Made by a program: the position numbers and the translations under genes | In this document: positions 21,693 to 30,071 of the stretch, in pieces | Layout: each line of letters starts with the position of its first letter | Position numbering within the stretch: the stretch's first letter is position 1 | The notes under the pieces: generated by a model | Database searches by the model: none | Told to the model about the DNA's origin: nothing | The model's input: the letters and a program-made list of their open reading frames with translations, nothing else | Virus record (IMG/VR): IMGVR_UViG_3300048905_000040 | Location: 1-59,663 of that record | Length of the DNA stretch: 59,663 nt | Origin: a virus | Reading direction: 5' to 3' (one strand)

Positions 21693-22353
21693 TGTCCTGA
21701 AGCACCGTCGCGGCTCCCCAGCTGCCTTCCCGCCCATGCGGGGCTCATCTTTATCGAAGTGTGATCTGTTATAGCAGCGCAGCTTGTGGATGAAACCAGT
21801 GGACCATGACCGCCGATTACAATGATGGTTGTTATTTGTAGCCCTGCGGAGTGAACGGGAGGCGTTGAAGAGACTCCACCACAAGCAGATCACACCTCAA
21901 TACAGATGAAGTTATGGCGACAAGCCGGATAGAGCCCCGGCCATTTGTATTCAGTGCTGTCCTGGGAGGCGGTCCCGCGCGGGAGTTTGTGCCGCTGTAA
22001 GTCCAGGCTGTATCTGAATGCTCTCCCCCAGTCAGTGAAAGTCCCAGCCCGATCAAGCATCGCCGGGCCTATGCAGGGAGCGCCACAGGGAGAGCATCCA
22101 GATGCAGATGAACGCCCAGGCTGATGGGACTATTCAGTTTGACGGGAATACGGGTTGATGTGGCAGCCCTTGATAACGACCGTGCTGGGTAGGTGAGAAT
22201 CGACGAAGCCACAAGGCCGCAAGGCACTGAGCCACAAAGCCGGGGATCAGCGCCGGCCATCTGCAACAAGCTCAGAGGAAGTGAAACATCATCACGATGC
22301 GGATCAGGCCTCAACACACCGCCAGCGATGGCGCCGGATCAGGTTACCGGCAT
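21693..22353 (+). ncRNA. Candidate large ornate non-coding RNA downstream of the tRNAs
   Basis: About 660 bases with no credible protein frame but many long-range perfect helices in series. GTGTGATCTG (21760) pairs with CAGATCACAC (21886), and CTTGTGG with CCACAAG just inside it. AATACAGATG (21899) pairs with CATTTGTATT (21942). ATTCAG/CTGAAT (21949/22014) encloses CCTGG/CCAGG, GCGG/CCGC and the palindrome TCCCGCGCGGGA. ATGCTCTCCC (22018) pairs with GGGAGAGCAT (about 22090). The region ends in a perfect terminator. Size, tRNA neighbourhood and phage location match the GOLLD and ROOL classes of giant ornate RNAs. I cannot show it belongs to either. Exact 5' end unknown. Confidence 0.65.
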
Positions 22354-22381
22354 AGCCCCGCCTCAACCGCGGGGCTTTTTT
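22354..22381 (+). terminator. Strong intrinsic terminator
   Basis: AGCCCCGC, a 7-base loop, GCGGGGCT, then a run of six T. It ends the non-coding RNA region and is only 8 bases before the next promoter, so the two transcription units are cleanly separated. Confidence 0.92.
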
Positions 22382-22388
22382 ATGCCTG

Positions 22389-22423
22389 TTGCGTAGTGCC
22401 CGCAACGGTTCGATAATCAAACC
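22389..22423 (+). promoter_or_regulatory. Late promoter candidate P-terS
   Basis: TTGCGT, 17-base spacer, GATAAT (22412-22417), embedded in the word TTCGATAATCAAACC that recurs before the capsid gene (30303) and, with one change, before the polyprotein gene (45345). It starts 8 bases after a strong terminator and about 30 bases before the terS ATG. Sigma-70-like spacing with a phage-specific extension downstream of the -10. Confidence 0.65.
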
Positions 22424-22454
22424 TACTGTTTCCACTTCACACCCGAGGCTATCC

Positions 22455-23042
22455 ATGACCGTACCGGCCAAGAAGGCGCCCGTCAAGCGCGCCCCGCGCA
22501 AACCCAAGATCGAGCCCCCCAAGGCCAAGGCCGTGCGCAAGCCTCGCGCGCCCAAGGTCAAGAAGCCCATCGGGCGCCCATCCTCGTACACCCAAGACAT
22601 CGCCGACCTGCTGTGTGAAGGCCTCGCGTCCGGCCTGTCAATGCGAACCGTTTGCAAAGCTGAAGACATGCCCGCAATGGCGACGGTGTTCCGCTGGCTG
22701 CGCATCAATCAAGAGTTCAGAGAGCAGTACACGCGCGCCAAGCAAGAATCGGCCGACGCCCTGGTCGAAGAAATGATCGACATTTGCGACGACGGAACCA
22801 ACGACTGGATGGTGACGCACGACAAGGACGGCGAAGAGAACGGCTACAAGATCAACGGTGAGCACGTCACGCGTTCGCGCCTGCGTGTGGAAACCCGCAA
22901 GTGGATCGCGGCCAAGCTGAAGCCGAAGGTCTACGGCGAGAAAGTCGACGTCAGCCATGGCGTTCAACCAGACAACCCGCTGCTGGCCTTGATGGGCCAA
23001 ATGGCCGGCAAAGTCCTCAAACCGGTGGCCGATGATGAATAA
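22455..23042 (+). CDS. terS: Terminase small subunit
   Basis: A 195-residue protein. The first 45 residues are Lys/Arg/Pro-rich (VKRAPRKPKIEPPKAKAVRK). The terminase small-subunit HTH follows (RPSSYTQDIADLLCEGLASG, LSMRTVCKAEDMPAMATVFR, WLRINQEFREQYTRAKQE), and the later part includes SRLRVETRKWIAAKLKPKVY, characteristic of this phage family. It selects the packaging start site and partners with the large subunit at 23681. Start at 22455 has GAGGCTATCC upstream. First gene of the late transcription unit. Confidence 0.9.
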   Translation: MTVPAKKAPVKRAPRKPKIEPPKAKAVRKPRAPKVKKPIGRPSSYTQDIADLLCEGLASGLSMRTVCKAEDMPAMATVFRWLRINQEFREQYTRAKQESADALVEEMIDICDDGTNDWMVTHDKDGEENGYKINGEHVTRSRLRVETRKWIAAKLKPKVYGEKVDVSHGVQPDNPLLALMGQMAGKVLKPVADDE

Positions 23043-23265
23043 AGCGCGCTCCTACGTGAAATCTGTGAAGTCGCGCGGGGCATTGGCCTGCGCTTTTCTC
23101 CCACGCGCATGGGGCAAGTTGCTGTGCGGCCTGAATTGGCATGACGACGTATCGACTGTCGACCCGCGCCGGGCGCGCAGCGTCATATCCGGTGGCGACA
23201 TCAATATCCACTTTGTCACCACTCGCTGCCGCCGCTGTGGCAACACTCATAGGACGGTGCGCTGA
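23032..23265 (+). CDS. Hypothetical protein with zinc-binding tail, 77 aa
   Basis: Starts MMNKARSYVKSVKSRGALAC (ATG at 23032 or 23035), overlapping the terS end. The body is basic and ends with CRRCGNTHRTVR, a half zinc ribbon; a Cys and His earlier (LLCGLNWHDDVS) could complete the site. Similar small ribbons are common next to terminase genes. Function unknown. Confidence 0.65.
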   Translation: MMNKARSYVKSVKSRGALACAFLPRAWGKLLCGLNWHDDVSTVDPRRARSVISGGDINIHFVTTRCRRCGNTHRTVR

Positions 23266-23681
23266 TGAACATCTACATCGATTGCGAGTTCAACGAGTTC
23301 CGCGGTGCGCTGATTAGCATGGCGTTGGTGGCGCAGGATGGCCGCGAGTTCTACGGCGTGCTGCATTGCGCCGACCCTGGGCCATGGGTGAAAGAGCATG
23401 TGCTGCCGGTGCTGGTCGAGCTGCCCATGTCGTATGACTGCTTTCAAAGTGAGCTGACTGAATACCTGGCTCAGTTCGAGCGCGTGAACATCGTCGCCGA
23501 CTGGCCCGAGGACATCGCCCACTTCTGCGCTTCCTTGATCACCGGCCCCGGCTATCGGATGGCCACGCCACCGCTGACCATGGAAGTGCGCCGCGACCTC
23601 GATGCTGTGTCGAAGCTGCCGCATAACGCGCTGGAAGATGCCCGCGCCATTCGCCTGCTGGCCATCGAGAAGGGTCTGTAA
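23265..23681 (+). CDS. DEDDh 3'-5' exonuclease (Rv2179c-like)
   Basis: A 138-residue nuclease of the DnaQ/RNase T superfamily. DCEF provides Asp6 and Glu8, NIVADWPED provides Asp79, and the DEDDh motif is HNALEDARAIR with His120 and Asp125. The compact size and sequence resemble the Rv2179c-type family of 3'-5' exoribonucleases found in many phages. It may trim RNA or DNA ends; it lies between the terminase subunits and is expressed late, which is unusual for a replication nuclease. Stop and next start overlap (TAATGA). Confidence 0.85.
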   Translation: MNIYIDCEFNEFRGALISMALVAQDGREFYGVLHCADPGPWVKEHVLPVLVELPMSYDCFQSELTEYLAQFERVNIVADWPEDIAHFCASLITGPGYRMATPPLTMEVRRDLDAVSKLPHNALEDARAIRLLAIEKGL

Positions 23682-25252
23682 TGACGGCCATCGCCTACAA
23701 GTCGATCGAGGACATGACGTCCGACGAGTTCAAAGAGGCGCTGGCCGACCCGGTTTGGAGAATGCAGGCGCTCTACTGGATTAAAACTAAGGACAGCAGC
23801 GAGGACGATGACGACGACTCTCAGGGGGTGGTGGTCAAGTTCAAGCCAAATCGCGCGCAGCAGGCGCTGATGAAACGCCTATGGTTTAGAAACCTAATTT
23901 TGAAGGCAAGACAATTAGGCTTCACTACTTTCATCCAAATCTACTTCCTCGACGTCGCGCTGTTCACCCCCAACCTCAACCTGGGTGTATTGGCGCACAC
24001 CGAGGACGCCGCGAAGAAGATCTTCAAGAAGATCAAGTTTGCCTATGACCGCCTGCCGCCGGCGCTGAAGGAGGCCATGCCGCTGAAGTCCTGCAGCGTG
24101 ATGGAAATGACCCTGATGAACGGCTCGACCATCCAGGTGGGCACGTCGATGCGGGGCGACACCATCCATTACCTGCATGTGTCCGAGTACGGCAAGATTT
24201 GCGCGAAATACCCCGATCGCGCTGAAGAGATTGTGACCGGTACGTTCCCGGCCGTGCCTGACACCGGGATCATCTTCATCGAGTCGACCGCTGAAGGCCG
24301 TGGCGGTGACTTCTACGACAAGTCCAACCGGGCCGAGGCGCTGCATGAGTCGGGCGCCAAGCTGCGCCCCAAGCAATTCCGCTTCCACTTCTTCCCGTGG
24401 CACGACGAGGACGGCTATCAGTGCGACCCGGCCGGCGTGATCATCAGCCTCAAAGAGCACAGCTACTTCGACGAGCTGGAAGGCAAGTTGGGCAAGACGC
24501 TGTCGCTGGAGCAGCGCGCCTGGTGGATCACCACCCGCGACGAGCTGTTCGGTGGCCAAGATGAGCGCATGTGGCAAGAGTACCCATCGACCTCGAAGGA
24601 AGCCTTCCAGCAGTCAACCGAGGGTACCTACTACAAGATGCAGCTGATTGCCGCGCGCAAACAGAAGCGCATCACCACCGTCGCCTACCACCCGGGCATC
24701 CCGGTCAACACCTTCTGGGACATCGGCCACAGCGACGGCACGGCCATCTGGCTGCACCAGCGCGTGGGCCAGCGCGATAACTTCATTGGCTTCATCGAAG
24801 GCTGGGTAGAGCCCTACTCCTACTTCGTCACCGAGCTGCAAAAGACCGGTTACGTGTGGGGTCATCACTACCTACCGCACGACGGTAACCACATCCGCCA
24901 GGGTGAGGACGTCAGCAAGTCACCCAAGGAAATGCTGGAGAACCTGGGCCTGCGCCACGTCGAAATCGTCCAGCGCGTCAGCGAGTTGCAGCATGGTATT
25001 CAAGCCACGCGTAACGCTTTTAGCACCTACTGGTTCGATGAGGTAAACTGTAAGGAAGGCCTGGCTCACATCGAGTTGTACAAGAAGTCCTGGAACACCA
25101 AGACCCAAACATGGGGTGACCGCCCACTGAAGGACGGCCACACCGAAGCCGCCGACGCCCTACGCCAACACGCGCAGGGCTTTATCGACCATGGCCCGCA
25201 GAAGAGCGTCGCAAGCGTTCGCGGGAGCCGCAAGAGCTGGAGGACCGCTTAG
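23681..25252 (+). CDS. terL: Terminase large subunit
   Basis: A 523-residue DNA-packaging motor. ATPase: Walker A-like KARQLGFTT (about residue 80), Walker B YLHVSEYGKI, coupling motif IESTAEGRGG. Nuclease: acidic residues in FWDIGHSDGTAIW, HHYLPHDGNH and HTEAADALRQ near the C-terminus. It pumps DNA into the prohead through the portal (26744) and cuts concatemers. Length is normal. P22-like portal and circular assembly suggest headful packaging, to be confirmed. The 3' end overlaps the next gene start. Confidence 0.95.
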   Translation: MTAIAYKSIEDMTSDEFKEALADPVWRMQALYWIKTKDSSEDDDDDSQGVVVKFKPNRAQQALMKRLWFRNLILKARQLGFTTFIQIYFLDVALFTPNLNLGVLAHTEDAAKKIFKKIKFAYDRLPPALKEAMPLKSCSVMEMTLMNGSTIQVGTSMRGDTIHYLHVSEYGKICAKYPDRAEEIVTGTFPAVPDTGIIFIESTAEGRGGDFYDKSNRAEALHESGAKLRPKQFRFHFFPWHDEDGYQCDPAGVIISLKEHSYFDELEGKLGKTLSLEQRAWWITTRDELFGGQDERMWQEYPSTSKEAFQQSTEGTYYKMQLIAARKQKRITTVAYHPGIPVNTFWDIGHSDGTAIWLHQRVGQRDNFIGFIEGWVEPYSYFVTELQKTGYVWGHHYLPHDGNHIRQGEDVSKSPKEMLENLGLRHVEIVQRVSELQHGIQATRNAFSTYWFDEVNCKEGLAHIELYKKSWNTKTQTWGDRPLKDGHTEAADALRQHAQGFIDHGPQKSVASVRGSRKSWRTA

Positions 25253-25494
25253 TGACCGCTGAACAGTTTGCCTATTGGCTGCAAGGCTTCGCCGAGTTGA
25301 ACGCTGAGCCGCCGACGCCCGAGCAGTGGAAAAGCATCAACGAGCACCTGCAAACCGTGTTTGTGAAGGTCACGCCGGCATATGTGCCGCCGATCAAGGA
25401 GCAGAACGGCTTCCCGCGCACGCTGGAGGTGCGCCCAAGCGACGTCTACGGTCCATTCGATCGCTTCCCGTTCGCGCCCGTCATCACCTGTTAA
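25252..25494 (+). CDS. Small hypothetical protein, 80 aa
   Basis: GTG start with GGAGGACC upstream, at the end of terL. It begins TAEQFAYWLQGFAELNAEPP, and WLQGFAEL...PTPEQWKSINEHLQ is a conserved-looking pattern I associate with small proteins beside terminase and capsid genes in many phages. The tail is Pro/Phe-rich (YGPFDRFPFAPVITC). Function unknown. Confidence 0.78.
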   Translation: MTAEQFAYWLQGFAELNAEPPTPEQWKSINEHLQTVFVKVTPAYVPPIKEQNGFPRTLEVRPSDVYGPFDRFPFAPVITC

Positions 25495-25506
25495 GAGGTT
25501 TTCGCA

Positions 25507-25947
25507 ATGACTCAAAGTTACGTTGGCACAAAGCTGGTCAAGGGCCAGCCCATGAATCGCCTGGACTACAACCTGTACCGTGGCTGGGTTCTGCCCGAGG
25601 ATGAGAACGGCGCCGATGCCGGTTATCTGGTCGAGTACCTGGATGGCGGCAAGCCCAACCACAGCGCGCACGCAGGTTACATCAGCTGGTCACCAGCCGA
25701 GCAGTTCCAGAACGCCAACGTCGCGTTGGGCGAAATTGATCACTTGGCTCCGCACCAGCAGCGCGTCGTCGCCGAGCTTGAGCAGTTAGCCGACCGTGTG
25801 ACCAAGTTGGAATCGTTCCTCGCCACGCCGTTCTACGCCAGCCTGGACGAGGACGAGCGCACGCTGCTGAAGATGCAGGCCGACGCCATGGTGCTGTACA
25901 TGGGCATCCTCAACACCCGCGCCAACAAGTTCGGGGGTGGCAAATGA
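25507..25947 (+). CDS. crAss001_48-related hypothetical protein
   Basis: A 146-residue two-part protein. The N-terminal 70 residues (YVGTKLVKGQPMNRLDYNLY, RGWVLPEDENG, GYLVEYLDGGKPNHSAHAGY, ISWSP) are a repeated phage accessory domain. The C-terminal 75 residues (HQQRVVAELEQLADRVTKLE, LLKMQADAMVLYMGILN) look like the small crAss001_48-related helical domain seen in many phages. Neither has a known activity. It sits beside the anti-defence gene at 25944, with which it overlaps. Confidence 0.75.
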   Translation: MTQSYVGTKLVKGQPMNRLDYNLYRGWVLPEDENGADAGYLVEYLDGGKPNHSAHAGYISWSPAEQFQNANVALGEIDHLAPHQQRVVAELEQLADRVTKLESFLATPFYASLDEDERTLLKMQADAMVLYMGILNTRANKFGGGK

Positions 25948-26297
25948 GTAATCCAGCCACCGACAACCTGAACTTCTGCGACGCCCTGCGCGCGATCAAG
26001 GCCGGCAAGCGTGCCCAGCGTGCCGGCTGGAACGGCAAAGGCCTGTTCGCCTTCCTTCAGCCAGGCAGCGTCCACGGCCCTTACCTTGGCCCCAAGTTTC
26101 AATTGGCCATGGAGTCGGCGCCCGATGAAGGCGAAACCATCGACGGCCTGAGCGTGAGCTTGTTCCATACCAACGCCGCCGAGCACACCGCGATTCGTTA
26201 CCCGCAGCTGTGCCTGTCCTTCCCGACGGGCACCTTTGGCGCGTGGGCACCGAGCCAGACCGACATGCTCGCCAGTGACTGGAAGATCGTCGAATGA
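25944..26297 (+). CDS. Tad2-type anti-Thoeris protein (DUF2829)
   Basis: A 117-residue protein whose two ends match the DUF2829/Tad2 family: FCDALRAIKAGKRAQRAGWN with GKGLFAFLQPGS near the start, and GAWAPSQTDMLASDWKIVE at the end. Tad2 proteins bind and sequester the cyclic ADP-ribose-type signal made by Thoeris ThsB (and some bind CBASS signals), blocking abortive defence. The middle carries an insert of about 25 residues relative to short homologues. It overlaps both neighbours by ATGA and is placed in the late operon; early expression might come from read-through. Family call strong, ligand unproven. Confidence 0.88.
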   Translation: MSNPATDNLNFCDALRAIKAGKRAQRAGWNGKGLFAFLQPGSVHGPYLGPKFQLAMESAPDEGETIDGLSVSLFHTNAAEHTAIRYPQLCLSFPTGTFGAWAPSQTDMLASDWKIVE

Positions 26298-26731
26298 ACA
26301 AGCCTGTCCTCGACCTGACCAACCGCGCGTTTACCCGCGTGCTCGGCGACCTGTCGATCATTGGCACCTGGTACGGCGCCGACATCGACGAGTGCGAGCC
26401 GGTGCTGTGCCTGGTGCCAACGTTCCGCATCAACATGTTCGATGGCGTGTCGATCCGCTCCAAGCCGTGCTGTGTGGCGCTTTCTGCTGCACACCTGTAC
26501 GACGAACCCCGTTACTTGCTCACACGCGCGCGTGAATTCAGCCAGTTACTCGGCTTCAGCGACGACATGCAGCGCACGCACAAGATCGCCGAGGCGATTC
26601 ATGGCTCGCTGCTCGACCTGATCAAGATGCCCCCGCGCCCGGTGATTGGTTCGTTCGTGGGCGCTGACGCCACCCTGACCGACATGAACAGCGGCCGGCA
26701 AACGACCACCGAGCTACACACCCACTACTAA
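26294..26731 (+). CDS. Hypothetical protein, 145 aa
   Basis: Starts MNKPVLDLTNRAFTRVLGDL. Mixed alpha/beta with Cys residues (ECEPVLCLVPTFRINMFDGV, KPCCVALSAAHLY) and a helical second half. Adjacent to the Tad2 gene and overlapping it by ATGA, so it may also be an accessory or counter-defence gene, but nothing in the sequence proves this. Confidence 0.7.
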   Translation: MNKPVLDLTNRAFTRVLGDLSIIGTWYGADIDECEPVLCLVPTFRINMFDGVSIRSKPCCVALSAAHLYDEPRYLLTRAREFSQLLGFSDDMQRTHKIAEAIHGSLLDLIKMPPRPVIGSFVGADATLTDMNSGRQTTTELHTHY

Positions 26732-26743
26732 GGAGTAACGCCA

Positions 26744-29041
26744 GTGTTCGATATGGCCAGCGACGACCACACCCGCATCAAGAAAGGCTTGGCTTCGCGC
26801 GTTGGCCAGGAATACGAGGGCGAGTACGAGGAAGTAGAAGAGACAGCCAAAAACCCGCTGGATGATGAAGAGCACCACCTGTTGCACTGCAAGCTGCTCG
26901 GTTACTACCAGCGTGAGCTGGATCGCCAGAACCACAACCGCATCCAGATGGCCATCGATGAGGACTACTACGACAACGACCAGTGGAGCGAGGCCGACGC
27001 CGAAGAGCTGAAGGATCGCGGCCAGGCGGCCATCTGTTACAACGTCATCACCCAGTCCATCAACTGGGTCATCGGTAGCGAGAAGCGCGGTCGCTCTGAT
27101 TTCAAGGTGTTGCCGCGCGGCAAGGAAGACGCCAAGCCGGCACAGAAGAAGACGCAGCTCATGAAGTACCTGAGCGACGTCAACCGCACGCCGTTCAACC
27201 GCTCCCGTTCGTTCGAGGACGCGGTCAAGGTCGGCCTTGGTTGGATTGAAACCGGCGTGACTGAGCGCGACAACGGCGAGCCGATCTATAACCGCTACGA
27301 GTCGTGGCGCAACATGCTGTGGGACAGCGCGTCCACCGAGTTCGACCTGTCCGATGCCCGTTACGTCATCCGCATCAAGTGGGTTGACCTGGACGTGGCC
27401 ATTGCCATGTTCCCCGAGCGTGAGGAAATGCTTGAACGCTCGGCCAGTTCCAGCGAACGCTACGGCATGGACCTGGCCAACGGCGACGAAGTCATGGACT
27501 ACGCCGAAGATGAGATGGATTCGCTCGGCCGCGGCATGGCAGACCACAGCGTCGAGCGCCGTCGCGTGCGCATGATTGAAATCTGGTATCGCAAGCCCGA
27601 CCGCGTGCAGAAGATCGTCGCCGGCCAGCGTCAAGGCGAGGTATTCGACCCGCAGGACCAGAACCACCAGGCATTGGTGCAAGGCGGCGAGTCGGTCGTC
27701 GCTGATCGCATGATGATGAGCATGAACATCTGCATCATGACCACCAGCGGCATGTGCTACAACGGCCGCAGCCCGTACAAACACAACAAGTTCCCATTCA
27801 TTCCAGTGTGGGGCTATCGTCGCGGCCGGGACAACATGCCCTACGGCATGATCCGCTCGATGCGTGACATCCAAGACGACGTGAACAAGCGCGCCTCGAA
27901 AGCCCTGTTCATCCTGTCGACCAACAAAACCATCATGGATGAAGGTGCGGTGCCCGACGTGGCGGCCTTCATGGACGAGGTCAGCCGCCCGGACGGCGTG
28001 ATCATCAAGCGCAAAGGCCATGAACTGGTCATTAACGCTGACCGCGAGCTGGCCCCGGCGCACCTGCAAATTATGAGTCAGTCGATCAACATGATTCAGT
28101 CCGTCTCTGGCGTGACTGATGAGCAGATGGGCAAGACCACCAATGCCAAGTCGGGCGTGGCCATCCAGGCGCGCCAAGACCAGGGCAGCAAGTCGACCTC
28201 GAAGCTGTTCGACAACCTGCGCTTCGCCTTCCAGTGCGACGGCGAAATCACCCTGAGCCTGTGTGAGCAGTATTTCACCGCGAAGAAACAGTTCCGCATC
28301 ACCAACCAGCGCGGTACGCCGGACTTCATCGACATCAACGATGGTCTGCCCGAGAACGACATCACCCGCACGCAGGCCGATTTCATCATCAGCGACAGCG
28401 AATGGCGCGCGTCCCTGCGTCAGGCCCAGGCCCAGCAGCTGGCGGAAATGATGCCAACCCTGCCGCCACAAGTGCAGCTGGTGCTGCTCGACCTGCTCAT
28501 TGAAGAGCTGGACCTGCCCAACGGCGAGGAAATGGTCAAGCGTATCCGCCAGATCACCGGCATGCGCGATCCGGACGCCACCGAGCCAACCCCGGAAGAG
28601 ATTCAAGCCGAGCAGGCGCAGGCCGAGCAGCAGAAACAACAGCAGATCATGGCCGAGGCCCAGCTGCGCAACCTCAACGCCAAGTCGATCAAGGACGAGA
28701 CGGCCGCACAGAAAACCATGGTCGACACCGTGCTTGTCAGCATGAACTCGCAGCTGACCGCTGTAGAGGCCGCGCAAATCTCCATGCTCAACCCGACCAT
28801 CCTGCCGGTGGCCGACGCCTTGCTGCATGAAGCTGGCTTTGTCTCGAAGTCCGAAGAGGAAGCGCAACAGGTCCAGGCGCAGGCCCAGCAGGATCAGGCC
28901 GCGCAACAGCAGCAGATGCAGCAGCAACAGATGCAAGAGCAGCAAATGCAGCAGCAGCAACAAGAGCAGGCCCAGCAACAGCAGCAAGGCCCAGCCCAAG
29001 ACATGCAACAGGGCATCCCGCTGCCAGGCGGTCCGCAATGA
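26744..29041 (+). CDS. Portal protein (P22-like)
   Basis: A 765-residue portal. The core matches the P22/podovirus portal family: AICYNVITQSINWVIGSEKR, WRNMLWDSASTEFDLSDARY, FIPVWGYRRGRDNMPYGMIR, SMRDIQDDVNKRASKALFIL, NAKSGVAIQARQDQGSKSTS. A long helical barrel follows, then a Gln-rich tail (residues 690-750). Twelve subunits form the DNA channel at the vertex. GTG start at 26744 has AGGAG 8 bases upstream; ATG 26753 is an alternative. Confidence 0.94.
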   Translation: MFDMASDDHTRIKKGLASRVGQEYEGEYEEVEETAKNPLDDEEHHLLHCKLLGYYQRELDRQNHNRIQMAIDEDYYDNDQWSEADAEELKDRGQAAICYNVITQSINWVIGSEKRGRSDFKVLPRGKEDAKPAQKKTQLMKYLSDVNRTPFNRSRSFEDAVKVGLGWIETGVTERDNGEPIYNRYESWRNMLWDSASTEFDLSDARYVIRIKWVDLDVAIAMFPEREEMLERSASSSERYGMDLANGDEVMDYAEDEMDSLGRGMADHSVERRRVRMIEIWYRKPDRVQKIVAGQRQGEVFDPQDQNHQALVQGGESVVADRMMMSMNICIMTTSGMCYNGRSPYKHNKFPFIPVWGYRRGRDNMPYGMIRSMRDIQDDVNKRASKALFILSTNKTIMDEGAVPDVAAFMDEVSRPDGVIIKRKGHELVINADRELAPAHLQIMSQSINMIQSVSGVTDEQMGKTTNAKSGVAIQARQDQGSKSTSKLFDNLRFAFQCDGEITLSLCEQYFTAKKQFRITNQRGTPDFIDINDGLPENDITRTQADFIISDSEWRASLRQAQAQQLAEMMPTLPPQVQLVLLDLLIEELDLPNGEEMVKRIRQITGMRDPDATEPTPEEIQAEQAQAEQQKQQQIMAEAQLRNLNAKSIKDETAAQKTMVDTVLVSMNSQLTAVEAAQISMLNPTILPVADALLHEAGFVSKSEEEAQQVQAQAQQDQAAQQQQMQQQQMQEQQMQQQQQEQAQQQQQGPAQDMQQGIPLPGGPQ

Positions 29042-29080
29042 TCATCGTGACACCCCCACTCCCAACCCGAGGTTTTACAC

Positions 29081-30067
29081 ATGGCAACTGAAGCAACCGC
29101 AAACGCCGGCCTGACTGACGAAGAAGTGTTGGCACTGGCCGAAATGAACGAGCAGATCAATGGCGCCAGCGAAGACGACCCGGTGTTCAACATCGACGAA
29201 GTGGTTCGCAAGGGCCAAACCCCGGAAGATGCGGGCCTGATGCAGGCGGCTGCCAAGCTTGAGGCCGATACCGCCGCTGATGCCAAGGCTACCGAAGACG
29301 CTGCCGCCGCTGCCGCCCTGGCTGCCGCCGAAGCTGCCAAGCCAAAGGGCGAGCCAACCCCGGAAGAAAAGGCCGCCGCCGATGCCGCTGCCGCCGCCGC
29401 TGCTCAGGAAGAGCCAGCCCCAGTGGTTGACGCTGGCCAGCCGGTGCTGGTTGCTCAGGTGCCAGAAGGCACCGTTGAGCGCCTGGCTGCCATTGGTGAT
29501 GAGAAGAAGGCCATCACCGCCAAGTTCGACGACGGCGACCTGACCGCCAGCGAAATGAACGCCGAGTTGGAAGCGCTGAACAAGGAAGAGCGCAAGCTGG
29601 AACGCGTCATTGACCGCGCCGAGATTGCCACCGACCTGGAGAACCAGCGCATCACCAACGACCGGACCAAGGAAATCAACACGTTCCTCAGTGACGTAAA
29701 GATTCCCAACGATCCGAAAAACCTGCGCTTCCAGACGCTGAACCAGGCGGTTATCCAAGTGGCCAGCGATCCGGCCAACGCCACCTTGGGCGCCACGGCG
29801 ATCATGCAAAAGGCCCATGAGCTGTGCGTCAAGGAAGGCGTGTTACCACCGAAGGCCGGCAAGACTGACCCGACACCAGCGCCGAAGAAAGAACTCAAGC
29901 CGCTCAATGCGCCGCCAACCCTGGCCGGCGTGCCAGCCTCCGACATCGCGGCGACCGAAGAAAACCGCTTTGCCCACCTCAACCGCATGAACCCTGACCA
30001 GCGCGAGGCGGCATTCGGCAAGATGAGCGAAGCTGACCAGAACGCCTACCTGGCCGCAGGAGCTTAA
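29081..30067 (+). CDS. Capsid scaffolding protein
   Basis: A 328-residue protein between portal and capsid genes. Composition is that of scaffolds: acidic, Ala/Glu/Lys-rich with long helices (KATEDAAAAAALAAAEAAKP, KEERKLERVIDRAEIATDLE), few aromatic residues, and a short basic helix at the end (EENRFAHLNRMNPDQREAAF). It would guide prohead assembly and then leave. Assignment is by position and composition rather than motif. Confidence 0.82.
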   Translation: MATEATANAGLTDEEVLALAEMNEQINGASEDDPVFNIDEVVRKGQTPEDAGLMQAAAKLEADTAADAKATEDAAAAAALAAAEAAKPKGEPTPEEKAAADAAAAAAAQEEPAPVVDAGQPVLVAQVPEGTVERLAAIGDEKKAITAKFDDGDLTASEMNAELEALNKEERKLERVIDRAEIATDLENQRITNDRTKEINTFLSDVKIPNDPKNLRFQTLNQAVIQVASDPANATLGATAIMQKAHELCVKEGVLPPKAGKTDPTPAPKKELKPLNAPPTLAGVPASDIAATEENRFAHLNRMNPDQREAAFGKMSEADQNAYLAAGA

Positions 30068-30071
30068 CCCT

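Noticed and set aside
21693-22353. Several 60-80-codon frames in the post-tRNA region
   Set aside because: None has a ribosome-binding site, codon bias or hydrophobic pattern of a protein; base pairing explains the sequence better.
26714-29038. A 774-codon minus-strand frame opposite the portal gene
   Set aside because: Antisense shadow: Leu/His runs come from the reverse of CAG-rich codons in the portal tail; no ribosome-binding site or family.
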